Shown here piece by piece: positions 35,814-47,882 of a stretch of 64,000 nt of DNA. The stretch is from NCBI GenBank assembly GCA_964058845.1, contig CAXKVR010000388.1, forward strand, positions 1-64,000, given 5' to 3'. The translations under genes and the position numbers were made by a program. The stretch's first letter is position 1. Each line of letters starts with the position of its first letter. The DNA is from Carex sylvatica. Taxonomy: Eukaryota > Streptophyta > Magnoliopsida > Poales > Cyperaceae. The notes under the pieces were generated by a model. That model worked only from the letters and a program-made list of their open reading frames with translations, was not told the origin of the DNA and did no database searches.

Positions 35814-36420
35814 AGGTTAGTTTTATAGATTTGAATATGTGAAGTGATTATATTTGTTTTGAATAGGTTAGATTTATTTTTCAAAATTCGGATTTATTTT
35901 TAATAAGTTTTTTAAAATAGGTTAGTTTTATAGATTTGAATATGTGAAGTGATTATATTTGTTTTGAATAGGTTAGATTTATTTTTCAAAATTCGGATTT
36001 ATTTTTAATAGGTTTTTTAAAATAGGTTAGTTTTATAGATTTGAATATGTGAAGTGATTATATTTGTTTTGAATAGGTTGGATTTATTTTTAATAGGTTT
36101 TTTAAAATAGGTTAGTTTTATAGATTTGAATATGTGAAGTGATTATATTTGTTTTGAATAGGTTAGATTTATTTTTCAAAATTCGGATTTATTTTTAATA
36201 GGTTTTTTAAAATAGGTTAGTTTTATAGATTTGAATATGTGAAGTGATTATATTTGTTTTGAATAGGTTAGATTTATTTTTCAAAATTCGGATTTATTTT
36301 TAATAGGTTTTTTAAAATAGGTTAGTTTTATAGATTTGAATATGTGAAGTGATTATATTTGTTTTGAATAGGTTAGATTTATTTTTCAAAATTCGGATTT
36401 ATTTTTAATAGGTTTTTTAA
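35814..36420. repeat. 105-bp tandem repeats in the hAT leader
   Basis: Six copies start at 35814, 35919, 36024, 36109, 36214 and 36319. All are 105 bp except the third, which lacks about 20 bp. The unit contains AGGTTAGTTTTATAGATTTG and TTTTCAAAATTCGGATTT. The copies are nearly identical. Related units occur in the deletion derivative at about 41860-42190. Confidence 0.9.
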
Positions 36421-36772
36421 TTTCTGTTTTTTTATTTCTGTTTTTTTATTTCTTTTTTTTTTTTTTTTTTAATTTCTGTTTTTTAATTTCTGTTTTTTTA
36501 TTTCTGTTTTTTTTATTTCTGTATTTTTATTTCTGTATTTTTATTTCTGTTTTTTAATTTCTGTTTTTTAATTTCTGTTTTTTATTTCTGTTTTTTAATT
36601 TCTGTTTTTTTATTTCTGTTTTTTAATTTCTGTTTTTTAATTTCTGTTTTTTTATTTCTGTTTTTTTATTTCTGTTTTTTTATTTCTGTTTTTAATTTCT
36701 GTTTTTTTTTTCTGTTTTTTTATTTCTGTTTTTAATTTCTGTTTTTTAATTTCTGTTTTTGTTATAATTATT
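36421..36772. repeat. T-rich simple repeat, TTTCTGTTTTTTA units
   Basis: About 25 variable copies of ATTTCTGTTTTTT form a strongly strand-asymmetric pyrimidine tract ending just before the transposase start codon at 36790. Confidence 0.9.
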
Positions 36773-36789
36773 TTGAATAGGTTTAATAA

Positions 36790-39338
36790 ATGTCATCTCA
36801 TCGTGATTCCGTGCAAGAGGACATCGCGAGACTGTCGGCCGATATTTTTGGCCCGCCAATACCAACTTATCCACCAAATTATCTACAAAGTTCCTCCCAA
36901 ATTGCACCACCTAATTATCTACCAAATTATCCACCAAATTATCAAAGAAGGGACCAAATGCTAGATTTGAATTATCAACAACCCCCACAAATGAATGCAC
37001 CGCCACCGTATTATACTTCAAACTATCCAAATGTATACATTCCACAAGAAACACTTCAACCGACACCACAGTATACATATGGAGGCATTGGCTCTTCTTC
37101 TGTAGCATCGAGTCAATTCACTGACACTGCTCCTGTAGGAGGTACATCTTCGACAGGTGAACCTGAAATTCAAGAAGAAGTTGTCCCTCCTTCGACAAGT
37201 GATCCGCCGCAAGAACCAGCAGGAAAGAAGACTAAAAGACCTCCCCCCGAATACAATCAACCGTGAGCAAAATTTTACAATATTATCAGAGGGAATAACG
37301 ACATTATGAATTTTGCACAATGTAAGGTAAAAAATTGCCGAAAAACTTTTGAGTATAAACAAACTAGTGGTATAAGTAGTTTTAAGAGACATGCCGAAAT
37401 GCACGAAAAAAAGGGTGAGGTTCCAACTGAAAATCCTGAATCGAGACAAATCCAAACCCTTATAAACCCGGATGGTACCAGAACAAATCCAAAATTCGAT
37501 GAATCAAAAATGCTTAATGAATTGGCCTGCTACATTACCCATAAAGAACAACCAATAAGTATGGGTGGTTGCACGAGTTTTGCCCGGTTATGCATTTGGG
37601 GGTTAGGTCAACCAATGTACAAGAGGATCCATCATAGAAAGATGGTTGGTGAAATAAAAAATCAGTTTACCTCGACCAAAAATGACCTTAAAGCTCTATT
37701 TGCATACCAAAACAATAAGGTGTCAATTACCTCCGATATATGGACTGCCGGTAAACATGGCCTTGGGTACTCTTGTATTACCGGCCATTGGATCGATGAT
37801 CATTGGGTATTACAAAAAAGAATATTAAGTTTTCGAGTTTTGGATTCCCCCCACACTGCAAATGTAATTTTCAAATCCATTACTAAGGTTTTAGAAGAGT
37901 ATAACCTTAAGAGGAATTTGGGTAACAAGGTTTTTTCTATATTTTTCGATAATGCTAGCAACAACATTGCTTCCATTGAGATTTTTAAATGGTCACTAAA
38001 CCCGATCATGAATGGTGAAATGTTTCACCAAAAGTGTGCTTGCCACGTTCTTAACCTCGTCGTGAAGGTGGGTCTAAAAACAGAAGCCGTAAAACTATTG
38101 ATAATTAAATTTAAGAATGTCCTCAACCACATTGTTTCAAACCAAGAAAGAAAACAACAGTTTGCTGCATTATGCATCACCTATAGATTGAGCAAGTTGA
38201 AGGTACCTTGGGATATAGATACCCGTTGGAACTCAACATATAGGTTGTTGAACCGATGCCTTCCCTACAAAGCTGTCATAAGGGAGTTTTTGAGAAGCTC
38301 CAACCCCAAGGCATTGCAATTCGAACTCATTGACGAAGAATGGGATAAACTGCAAAGGCTTAGCAAATTTCTAGGGATCTTTTTTAATGCAACCGTTCAA
38401 CTATCATGCTCGTACTCACCGATGTCGTTTGAGTTGCTGAGACATCTCTATGACATCTCCAAGGTGTATTGCGAATTAGAACAAGCTGAAATCTATGACG
38501 CATCTCTCACGCCAATTGTATATTCCATGAAACAAAAATTCCTAAAATATTAGGAAGATGTACCTCTCCTAGCCATTATTGCAAACTGCCTCCACCCGGC
38601 ATACAAGAAGTTTTACACGATCAAAGTAGTTGAGAGGTACAAACAGAATTTACATTTAGACTCAACCGGGGTGGAGGCTTGCGTGAATTCAAAGTTCGAT
38701 GAGATGTTTAACATATACCACTCAAGAATGAGTGACAACCGAAACCCAGCTTCGTCCCGTGCCGCCCCTAGGTATGAATATAAATATGCATGTGTTTTCA
38801 ATCTTTATTATTTATAATATCTACATTATTTGTCCACTAATTTTTTTAATTGTTTAATAGTTCCACTTCTAGGAGCACTAGCAGTGGTGGATTATTAGCA
38901 GATTTTCAGTCGGAGAGCCAACCGCACACATCCACAAACGAGTTATTGGGTTATATATCGATGATCAACGAAAGTGAACAAGGACTTGAGGTGATGGCAT
39001 GGTGGAGGAGGCATCAAAGTTCCTTGCCAACGCTGGCGATGATGGCCCGCGACGTATTTGTCGTGCCCGTATCAACCGTCCATTCTGAAAGTTGTTCCAG
39101 TTCGGCGAACAGGATCCTCTCCGATAAACGAAGTAAGTTGGGTGCACATGTTTTTGAGAGACTTGTGTGCTTGAAGGATTAGATTGCTGCTGAAGAGCGT
39201 ACGCAATATGTGCCTCAACAACCATCATCATCTGAAGCCGACACTGAAGAAAGCGGTACCGAGGCGCGACGTGAGGCTAATTCGGATTCTGACGGTGCCG
39301 AAGAGAGCGAACAATGGTATATGAATCCAAACTACTAA
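36790..39338 (+). pseudogene. hAT transposase (BED zinc finger, RICESLEEPER-like), three nonsense mutations
   Basis: The transposase of the surrounding element is about 819 codons long in two exons, 36790-38771 and 38861-39338, joined by a GT-AG intron in frame. It has a Pro/Gln/Tyr-rich N-terminus, a BED-type zinc finger (AQCKVKNC then FKRHAEMH), an RNase-H-like catalytic core with SDIWTA and FFDNASNN, an insertion region with CACHVLNLVVKVG, and a C-terminal hAT dimerisation domain (WWRRHQSSLPTLAMMARD, SSSANRILSDKRSKL). Stops are TGA at 37264-37266, TAG at 38551-38553 and TAG at 39180-39182. All three sit where the family context suggests tryptophan, and the frame is otherwise open, with no indel. 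It is recently inactivated and still a close relative of an active source. Confidence 0.9.
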
Positions 39339-40265
39339 ATAGGTAGTGTCGGTATAAATTTCTAACCTCTTTTAATCTTTATGGTTATTTTTTAAATTAT
39401 AAATTTCTAAACATTTCAATTAGTTTTTAAATTATCTATTTTAAAGAAGAATTACTAACAAAAAAAAAGTTAGAACTCCGCCTATGTTATTTTACATAGC
39501 CGGTCCCAAGCCCGGAATTAAGGAGGAGGGTAACTTTTATTTTTTAATCTATTATTTTTAAAGTAATTGATTTAAGAAAAATTTTATTTTTATTTTATTC
39601 TTTTAAAGTTTCTTATTTAATTATATTTTTTATTTATATTTTATGTAATCTATTAAAAATAAATGAACGTTTATAAAATATATTATAGATATAAATAAAT
39701 TATGTAACTATATAATGAGAATGAAAATTTAAAAATAAAATAAAATGACTGGTGTAAAGAAATAAATAAATACATTTGTATTTAGCCGAATAAATATACA
39801 AATTTTCACATGAATATTTTTTATATAAAAATTATAAATTTTATTTATTTATATACACTATTTGATATTGAACTATTTTGATTTTAAAAATCGAATTATA
39901 AACACATAATGATATTCGTACAACACTGTAAAAAAATAACGGAAAAAAAAACAGAAAAAAAACAGAGATAAAAAAAAAAAAAAAAACAGAGAAAATAAAA
40001 AATAAAAAAAAGACAGAAAAACAGAGAGAAAAAAAAAAAAAAAAAAAAAATCGGACCGGATCGGGTAACCTACCCGTCAAGGGTACTACGGGTACGGATA
40101 TAAGACGGGTAGGGTACGATTTTTGAAAAAAAAAACCCGTGATATCCGACCCATAGTACTCGTATACCCGTGATACCCGTACCCGACCCATACCCATACC
40201 CGTACCCGACCCAGATATACCCTACCCGCCCGTACCCTACCCGTTAGCAAACCCCTAGCTTCAAT

Positions 40266-41037
40266 GATGGTGAGAGAACCATTCAGGGATTTTTGAAAGA
40301 GATTGTCGGTTTTTTTTTCCATGAGCAAGCAAAGTTTATTGAGATTTTGACAGATTAGACATTTGATCATTATAAACTTTCTTTCTTGCTATCACGTGTG
40401 CATGCGACATTTTTACTCTGATGACCTGTTACCATGAGTCCCGCTCCTTGACAAAAAATGTTCTCACGGTTTCATATACAAATAGACGTAAGTACGGAAC
40501 TATTATTGGCATTCTTTTAGAAAAGTTGTGTGCTTCAAGAGGAATGTCCTTTTAGAAAGCCAAGAGGAACTGAGAAGGAAATTGAACCAAAAATTACTAG
40601 TGGTGGGGGTTGAAAATTTTAGTACCCAGTTGCAAGAGTTATTGACTTTTTGTACATGGTAGCATTATTTTCTAGTAAGAGAAAATAGGAAGAAAGTTCA
40701 TCATCCTTACAAAAATAGAAAAGTGAATTACTGTATTTTTAATATATTTGTTTTTTCATTACAATTCAAATAAATAAGGACAAGTATTTTCTTCAATATT
40801 GTATTAGATTTTCTTCTCTTTACGATTTAAGATTAACTCTCAACTGCTTTAAGATTCGAGTTAGCACAGGGGCATTATTATTGGACTTTGTGATTTGTGC
40901 CAAGTTAAAAAGAACGATTCAGATCCAATAATTTTAAAATATTCCCTATTAATAAATAATGATATGTGATATGTCAGCTGCAATCAAAATGATAAATCAA
41001 TGAATGTGAACTCATCTAAAGTTTCATAAATTTGAAC
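40266..41037. other. Intergenic DNA between two related hAT insertions
   Basis: AT-rich sequence with no gene or repeat recognised. Confidence 0.45.
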
Positions 41038-41045
41038 ACCGTATG

Positions 41046-42569
41046 TAGTGGGTTGCAAAAACCCGGGTCGGGCCGCCCGTACCCGACCCGCCCATGCCCG
41101 ATACCCAGGGTACTCGTGTCCGAGCTCGGGTATAGGTCGGGTAAATGGGTACACGGGTACGGGCATAAAACGGGTAGAGTACGGTTATTTAGTTCAATAC
41201 CCGGGCAAACCCGGCCCGAATAACGCCCGTACCTGCCCGACCCGACCTGGCGCCCGACTCGTACCCGTACCCGTTAAAAATTTCAAAAAAATTCAAATTT
41301 TTTTGAAATTTCGAATTTGCCGCCGGTTCAACCGGGCCCGGACTGGTCTAATCAAACCCGACCGGCCGGACCCACCGTCCCGTTGGTTTTTTTTTTTTTT
41401 TCAAATTTTATTCCCTCCCAATATTTTCTTTAAATACCCCCTCTTCCTTTCAAAAAATTCACACTCTCATTCTCTCATCTCTCATTCTCTCAATCTCAAT
41501 TCTCAAATTTAATTATTATCAATTTTTTAATTTATTGTTTAAAAAAAAATTTAGTTGTAAATTTAATTCATTCTACAAATCCGCAAACGAAATTACGAAG
41601 GTATCGAAATTACGAAATTCGGCACCTCCCGCAAGATTTTTTCGCGAGATTTAAAGGTAACATTTATTTCATTTTAGATAAATTTATTTTTGTAGAGTAC
41701 ATTTAGTTTATGCTAGATTTATTGAATATTAAGTAATTAGATTTGTTAGATTTATTGAATATGTTAGATTTTATTTTTCAAATTGTTAGATTTATTTTTA
41801 ATATGTGAAAAAAATTGGTTAGATTTTTTTTTTTGAATATGTGAAATAATTAGATTTGTTTTGAATAGGTTAGATTTATTTTTCAAAATTCGGATTTATT
41901 TTTAATAGGTTTTTTAAAATATGTTAGTTTTATAGATTTGAATATGTGAAGTAATTATATTTGTTTTGAATAGGTTAGATTTATTTTTCAAAATTCGGAT
42001 TTATTTTTAATAGGTTTTTTAAAATAGGTTAGTTTTATAGATTTGAATATGTGAAGTAATTATATTTGTTTTGAATAGGTTAGATTTATTTTTCAAAATT
42101 CAGATTTATTTTTAATAGTTGAAAAAAATAGGTTAGTTTTATTTTTTTGAATATGTGAAGTGATTATATTTGTTTTGAATAGGTTAGATTTATTTTTCTG
42201 TTTTTTTAATTCTGTTTTTTTTATTCTGTTTTTTAATTTCTGTTTTTTAATTCTGTTTTTTAAATTCTATTTGATATTGAACTATTTTGATTTTAAAAGT
42301 TGAATTATAAACACGTAATGGTATTCGTACAACACCTTAAAAAAAAAGAGGAAAAAAAAAAAGAAAAAAAAAAAAAAGAAGAGAAAAACAGAGAGAGAGA
42401 GAGAGAAAAAAAAAAAAAACCGGACCGCCTTGTCCGTCAAGGATACCACGGGCACAGATATAAGACGGGCAGGGCATGGGTTTTGAAAAAAATACCCGTG
42501 ATACCCGTATCCGTACCCGACTCCGGATATACCCGGACCGCCCGGTCCGTACCCATTAGCAAACCCCTA
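41046..42569 (+). mobile_element. Internal-deletion derivative of the CCCG hAT, 1524 bp
   Basis: A perfect 8-bp duplication ACCGTATG (41038-41045, 42570-42577) flanks TAGTGGGTTGC and GCAAACCCCTA. From the left end to about 42265 it follows the leader of the 34988-40257 element (same GC-rich subterminal zone, AATATTTTCTTTAAATACCCC, TCGCGAGATTTAAAGGTAA and 105-bp units). It then jumps to the 3' terminal region equivalent to about 39859 onward. All transposase coding sequence is gone. Confidence 0.93.
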
Positions 42570-42577
42570 ACCGTATG

Positions 42578-43513
42578 TAATATAGTAAAATTAATTTCAT
42601 ATAATAAATGTTGACAAATCATGTACACCAGTTCCATGAATTCAATGCAAAATGTAGGTACAATTCTTTGCATGTACTTTTCTCCTTGGGCTGATGTCAA
42701 ACTACATTCTAATAAAAATCCTTGTCACTATTTACATTTATAGAAAATTAATTATTAGTTCACACTTTGGAATTAGAAAAAGAGTAGAAACAATGAGAAT
42801 TCAAAATTGTTCTCTCGGGAAAAAAGAAGTTTATGCAGGGAAAAAAATCCATTTGGAAAAAGAAAATTCAATAATATGTCAAAGAAACTTTTTTAATCCA
42901 ATTATTATCTTCCATAATTGTTCCATTGTTCTCACTTCTCAATGATACAGTCGTATGTTTTTACCCTAATTAGAAATAAACAATCATAGTAAATAATGCA
43001 TTAAACTCATAGGTCTTGCTTCTGAAATCTGATTATTCAACTTTTGAGTAACAATTAATCTCTCTTAGGATGATCTTGTTGTATACATATAACGACATAA
43101 ACAAAACATATTTTAGACAGTTAGGAGATATATATAATGCTTAACGATAATACTTGAGCGTTCTTCTAATTTTTTTTTTTGTGTGTGTGTGTTTTTCACT
43201 AGTTCTATACTTAATGAATCTGAAGGTTAACTAGACAATAAATCCAACAACTACATTCATCATTAGAATTTGATGAACAGAATGATATGATTTGAGTATT
43301 TTCGAAAATACCAAGTTAATTATTTTTCTTTGCTATCCGATGATATGATTCGTATATTATGGTATGGTCTATAAGGCGTTAATTTTATCTATTATCTAAT
43401 ACGTGGTTAAGTTTAAAATCAATCTGAATGACAATAAAAAAAAAAAAAGTTTAAAATCAATCTCAATCATTATATTCTATTGTATTTTCATCTATTTTCT
43501 ATTTACTTCCATG
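42578..43513. other. Intergenic DNA, no gene recognised
   Basis: AT-rich sequence. A short (GT)n run lies at about 43181-43192. Confidence 0.4.
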
Positions 43514-44081
43514 GGGGACTTTCATGTATACTCCTCAAAAACTTTGAAATTATGTATCCCCCCTCTAAACTTTATAATAATATATTTATCCTTCAAAACT
43601 TCAAAAACTCACAAATTTACTCATTATTGTCTTTTCTATTAAAACACATTTAAATTTATAAATATCCATTTTACCCTATATTAAAAACATAAAAAATATG
43701 TAGCATGTTAAAAAACATGCCAATCTTATAATTGATCGATTTCTAAGAGCAAATTAATTATTTTTGTACTTTTGACACATACACAAGCGTATACCTAAAT
43801 ATTATTGTGTATATGTCAGAAGTACAAAAATGAACCATTTTTCTTGAAAATCGGACAAATTAGAAAACTGACATTTTTCTTAAATAGGCTGCATATTTGT
43901 TATGTTTTTAATAAAGGGTAAAATGCATATTTTAAAATTTTAAATATTTTTAATAGAAAAATAATAAAATGGGTAAATTTGTGAGTTTTTGAAGTTTAGA
44001 AGGATAAATATGATATTATGAAGTTTAGAGAGAGAAATATGTAATTTTTAAGTTTTTGAGAGATATACATAAAATTTTCCC
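43514..44081. repeat. Foldback element with roughly 170-bp arms
   Basis: The left arm (from GGGGACTTTCATGTATACTCC) and right arm (inverse of GAGATATACATAAAATTTTCCC) are related over about 170 bp. They share CTCAAAAACTT, CTCTAAACTT and ATATTTATCCTTC. It has the form of a MULE-type or foldback MITE. I could not fix a target duplication. Confidence 0.65.
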
Positions 44082-45523
44082 TACTTTTATTTGTGTAATT
44101 AGTTTTTCGTTTATTGCAGAATTAGAGCACAGAATTGCAAAGATGAATATACAAAAAAAATCTTGTATGAATGTAAGGAAGGAAATAACTAAAATTGAAG
44201 GGAGAGATATATTGCTGCCAGCTTTAGTTTGCGTCTAAAATATTTATTTTCTGAAGAATAAAAAGCATATATGTGTATTAAATATGGATTAGACAAGAAA
44301 GGATGGATCATTGTGAAAATATAAGAAAATCTGTTGGAGATGTATTATTTAGACTTTACTGTTTATTATGACGATAATCAAAATCGTGCTCTCATAATAA
44401 TATCAGTTTTATATTGATCGGGTAATTAAACAGAGAGAATCTCTAGTTCATTAATGCATTTATATATTTTCATTTTTAGGGATACAGCTGCACTTTCCTT
44501 TTAAGATGCACCAATTAAAAGAGGAAGAAGGAACGATTGCATTTATCACATTCGGATACATTCCGTTTTTATTTGGGACCAAACCGTGGGCTTTGGAGCT
44601 ATATAGAAATTCGAAAGGCAACAAGAATCATCTCTGCATTGCATATTCCGACATTTGCATTCAACACCGACTCGATTCTGGCATTTATTACATAGCCAAT
44701 TTTGAAGGTAGCTGAGCGGAGAGAAGAAACAAAAACAGAGGAAGAAGAAGGATCAGGAAGAGAACAAAAACGTGGGAAAAAGCTGGAGCGCAACTCCAAA
44801 ATTTTATTTTCCTCCCTTAATTTTTTTTGGTTTATTTGAACTAAAAAAATATTTTTTGTTTGTATTAAACTTATAATTGGCTAAATATTTATTATTTTAT
44901 TTGAATTAAAAAAATAAAATTTCTGTTTGTATTAAACTTATAATTAGCTACCCATGTAATATAGAAATATTGATGTAACTAGATACTTTTAAGAGGAGGT
45001 TTCGAATGCCATATCATGTTTCACATTTTTTATCTTTGTTTTAAAAGTCTAAACAGTTAATCTGAACCGTTCAACATGATTTATATATTAAAATGTACTT
45101 GGAGATTAAATTTTATATAATATTTTTTTGAAAAAATTTAACTATTTTTTAATTAGATAGATACAAAATTGTTGTTTTCAAATGATAAAATGGTACCGGC
45201 AACTTCCAAGTTGGTCACGAGGATATCGAGTTTAAATCCGATTTGTATAGTATGTCAACAGAGATTTAAAGCACCACTTCCTCCCCACTTGAGATAAAGC
45301 AGCAAGAGTTTTGTAATATGGATCCAACCTGGTGTTGCGTCTCATTCTTATATGCACACAGACTGGAGACTGGGTCTATAAACAGTTACCATTAACTCTT
45401 ATCTTGGACAAAACTGACTCGGTAAAGCGTTATTGTTTGAATCACAACCGATCATAATCTAAACTAATCCGGTCCGAGATGAAACGTATGGAATCACTTT
45501 AATAGTTGTGTGGATGATGATTG
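44082..45523. other. Intergenic DNA with a fragment of the hairpin MITE family
   Basis: I see no gene; a 69-codon open frame at 44506-44715 is unrecognised. At about 45055-45125, AATCTGAACCGTTCAACATG and AATGTACTTGGAGATTAAATTTTAT are related to the arms of the tandem hairpins at 57358-58225. At 44820-44950 a 70-bp phrase (TTGTATTAAACTTATAATT) is duplicated. Confidence 0.45.
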
Positions 45524-45741
45524 AAAGGTCCAGATCCAAACAAAAATATTATTACCTTAGGTGATACGAATTCATCAGGTACCTGTATTACTGTTTCGAT
45601 TTGAAGATCCGGTTCATTCGTTATATATTAGCACAAATCTTAATGAGAATACAAGTTTGGGACGGATTAACTCAGATTTTGATTGGACGATTCGGATTCC
45701 AGCTCAAACAGTAAGGTAATGAAGAGGATCCAGACCCTTTA
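45524..45741. repeat. Short MITE-like inverted-repeat element
   Basis: The left AAAGGTCCAGATCC..ATTACCTTA and right TAAGGTAAT..GGATCCAGACCCTTT are inverted. GATTG precedes and AATTG follows. The family was not recognised. Confidence 0.5.
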
Positions 45742-47257
45742 ATTGCATCGGTGGATCAAGAAATTCCATTTGTAGAATTAAGAGTCGATTGCATCATGAG
45801 AACAGAGAAGATATAATTGTTCCCGAAATTTTTATTAATATTCAAAAAAATTAAAATTTCAAAATCTACACCAATTTTCAACAAATTTCCAGATCTGCTC
45901 AAACTGAAAAATTATTTTTCAGATCCAGTGTTTCTATTCGGAAAATAATTCTCCCGATTTAAAGATTTTCTTCTTGAAAAATAATTCTCCAGTTTAGATT
46001 TTTTTATTTTTTAAATAAAATGGAAAATATTATGATTTATTTATTGAAATATTAGAAATATTTCTTTATATAATTGAATTTATTAGAAAGACTGCGATAA
46101 ATAATCTGGATTTTTTGCAGCAGTAAGAAAAATTAAAATATTTTTTATGTTATTGGAAAAAAAATAAAAAATTTGGATATGAGTTATTGATTCCGATTCA
46201 AAAGTCACTTCTAAGTAAACAAAAAATATATCAATCTTTCTATTTAAAAAAAAAAAAGAATTTGCTATGATAATATGTACGAAATTATTTATATCATTTA
46301 TTTTCAAAATAAATATTAAAAACCCTCTACATTATAAGCGGGACCGGATAGACTCTATTTATAATCAAATGACCTAGATGCATTAACTCAAAAAATGCTC
46401 TTTTGAGTTAATACAGACGATGCGGACTAATTTTTCCTTTTGAATATTTATTGAAATCCTAATTTACTTTAATGAAGTTTAAACATTTAGGGGCGAATAT
46501 CAATAACTATGAAATTTATGTGCGTTAATAATCAATTTTAAGTTAAGACGAGGAAATATTTAAATAAAGAATAATTTATGGGTACGCACCCAATTTTGGT
46601 AGAATGGATATCTGTCTTTCGTTCCATAATTATTTGTTTCTTTCCTCAAAGTTGGTGTAAAGTCACAAAATATATAATTTCAAAGAGTTGTCCCATAGTA
46701 TTGTAAATTTTTATTCATTACATTACATAGAAAATCAACAGTTGTAATTAAATTAAGTGATTTTAAAAATTCAAAAATAAAACTTTTCAAAAAATTCAAA
46801 TATAAAATATAATTTTCCAACGTAATTATTATATTAAAAATTCACATGCAAAATGTGATATCATGTAATGTCAAATATTTTTATCTTTAACATATTTAAA
46901 ATGATTAATATGTACTGAAAACATCAATATGAGAGTATATATGCTAGATCACTATAGTTATTAGATATAAGTTTTCAATATATATAATTATTAGTATGGA
47001 TTTAATTTAAGGATTCAAAGAACGAATAGTATGGATTCTATAATTATTATATTAAAAAAATTATTAGTATGGATTTTAAGGAATCAATGTATATAGTTGC
47101 GACACTTTAGCAAAATACATTTTAACTTGGTCAAAATTACATAATAATATTAAATTATGTATTGGTTGAAAAAAGTACTATCTATCAGCATAATATATTT
47201 TAGAAATATAAAAGTTTTCATAAAAATGTTTAGGAAGTGAATATCTGACCTGATTTA
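45742..47257. other. AT-rich intergenic DNA
   Basis: No gene, RNA or complete transposon recognised. GATCTGGAAATT/AATTCTCC phrases near 45880-46000 are locally repeated. Confidence 0.4.
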
Positions 47258-47683
47258 TCATTCAGCTTGAGCAGCCTTTGTGGTGGTTGGTTCGACGTGC
47301 ATGGTTGGCTGATCACATTTATCATTTTGCATATTTACATGAACTAATGGTAATTTTTTGAAAAGGGTGTCTTTGCTCAAGTTATCCTGAGCAAGGACCA
47401 ATTCGCAAAATGTTCTCCCAAAATATGGCCCGTATCCCATATGCCTCCTAGTTTGACCCAAGAACGGAACATTTCTACTGAAATGGCCGAAATTTCTCCG
47501 GCATGTTAAATTTTGCTGAAACCCGTAGAATCCCGCAAAAAATGGTACCTTATATTTGACTGAGATTCTGAACCAGACTGTTTCAATTTCGTGCAGATCC
47601 AAGCCGATACCAATATCTGGTAAGGAGAATCGGAGATTCTTCCTTTGACCCATTTTCTTTCTAAATCCAAAAAAGAAGCACAC
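47258..47683 (-). CDS. Hypothetical 141-codon open frame, unrecognised
   Basis: An uninterrupted frame from MCFFFGFRKKMGQRKN to KAAQAE-stop, in DNA that is more GC-rich than its surroundings. It lies divergently about 200 bp upstream of the bHLH gene start, and its start region overlaps what is probably the shared promoter. The protein is rich in Phe, Gly and Arg, with no transmembrane segment, signal peptide or domain that I know. An internal Met (MGQRK) could be the real start. It might be a remnant of a longer gene, a lineage-specific gene or chance. Confidence 0.25.
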   Translation of the reverse strand: MCFFFGFRKKMGQRKNLRFSLPDIGIGLDLHEIETVWFRISVKYKVPFFAGFYGFQQNLTCRRNFGHFSRNVPFLGQTRRHMGYGPYFGRTFCELVLAQDNLSKDTLFKKLPLVHVNMQNDKCDQPTMHVEPTTTKAAQAE

Positions 47684-47882
47684 TTTGAACGACTACTTTT
47701 CCTGTTTTCTTCGCTGGCGTCTCAACTGACATGGACCCATAATCCTTTCTCTTTCTCCTCCTCGCCGTCACTCTCTTCTATACTTTTCCAAATCCCTTCT
47801 CAATAAAACACAATCTCACAAGGCAACAATAATGGTCTCTATGATTGGTGCTCCCATTTCCTTAGCACATGATCAGTATTCA

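Larger units (their letters stand above)
34988..40257 (+). mobile_element. hAT transposon of the CCCG family with transposase gene, 5270 bp
   Basis: A perfect 8-bp duplication GCTTCAAT (34980-34987, 40258-40265) flanks the ends TAGTGGTTTGC and GCAAACCCCTA. Both subterminal zones are packed with GGGTACGGG/CCCGTACCC motifs. A 5' leader with 105-bp tandem repeats and a T-rich simple-repeat tract precedes a two-exon transposase gene that carries three stop codons. Three shorter relatives lie in this window (19700, 24382 and 41046). Confidence 0.95.

Noticed and set aside
39841..40370. Minus-strand open frames rich in Phe or in Gly/Arg
   Set aside because: They come from a poly(A)-rich tract and from the GGGTACGGGT subterminal repeats of the hAT element.
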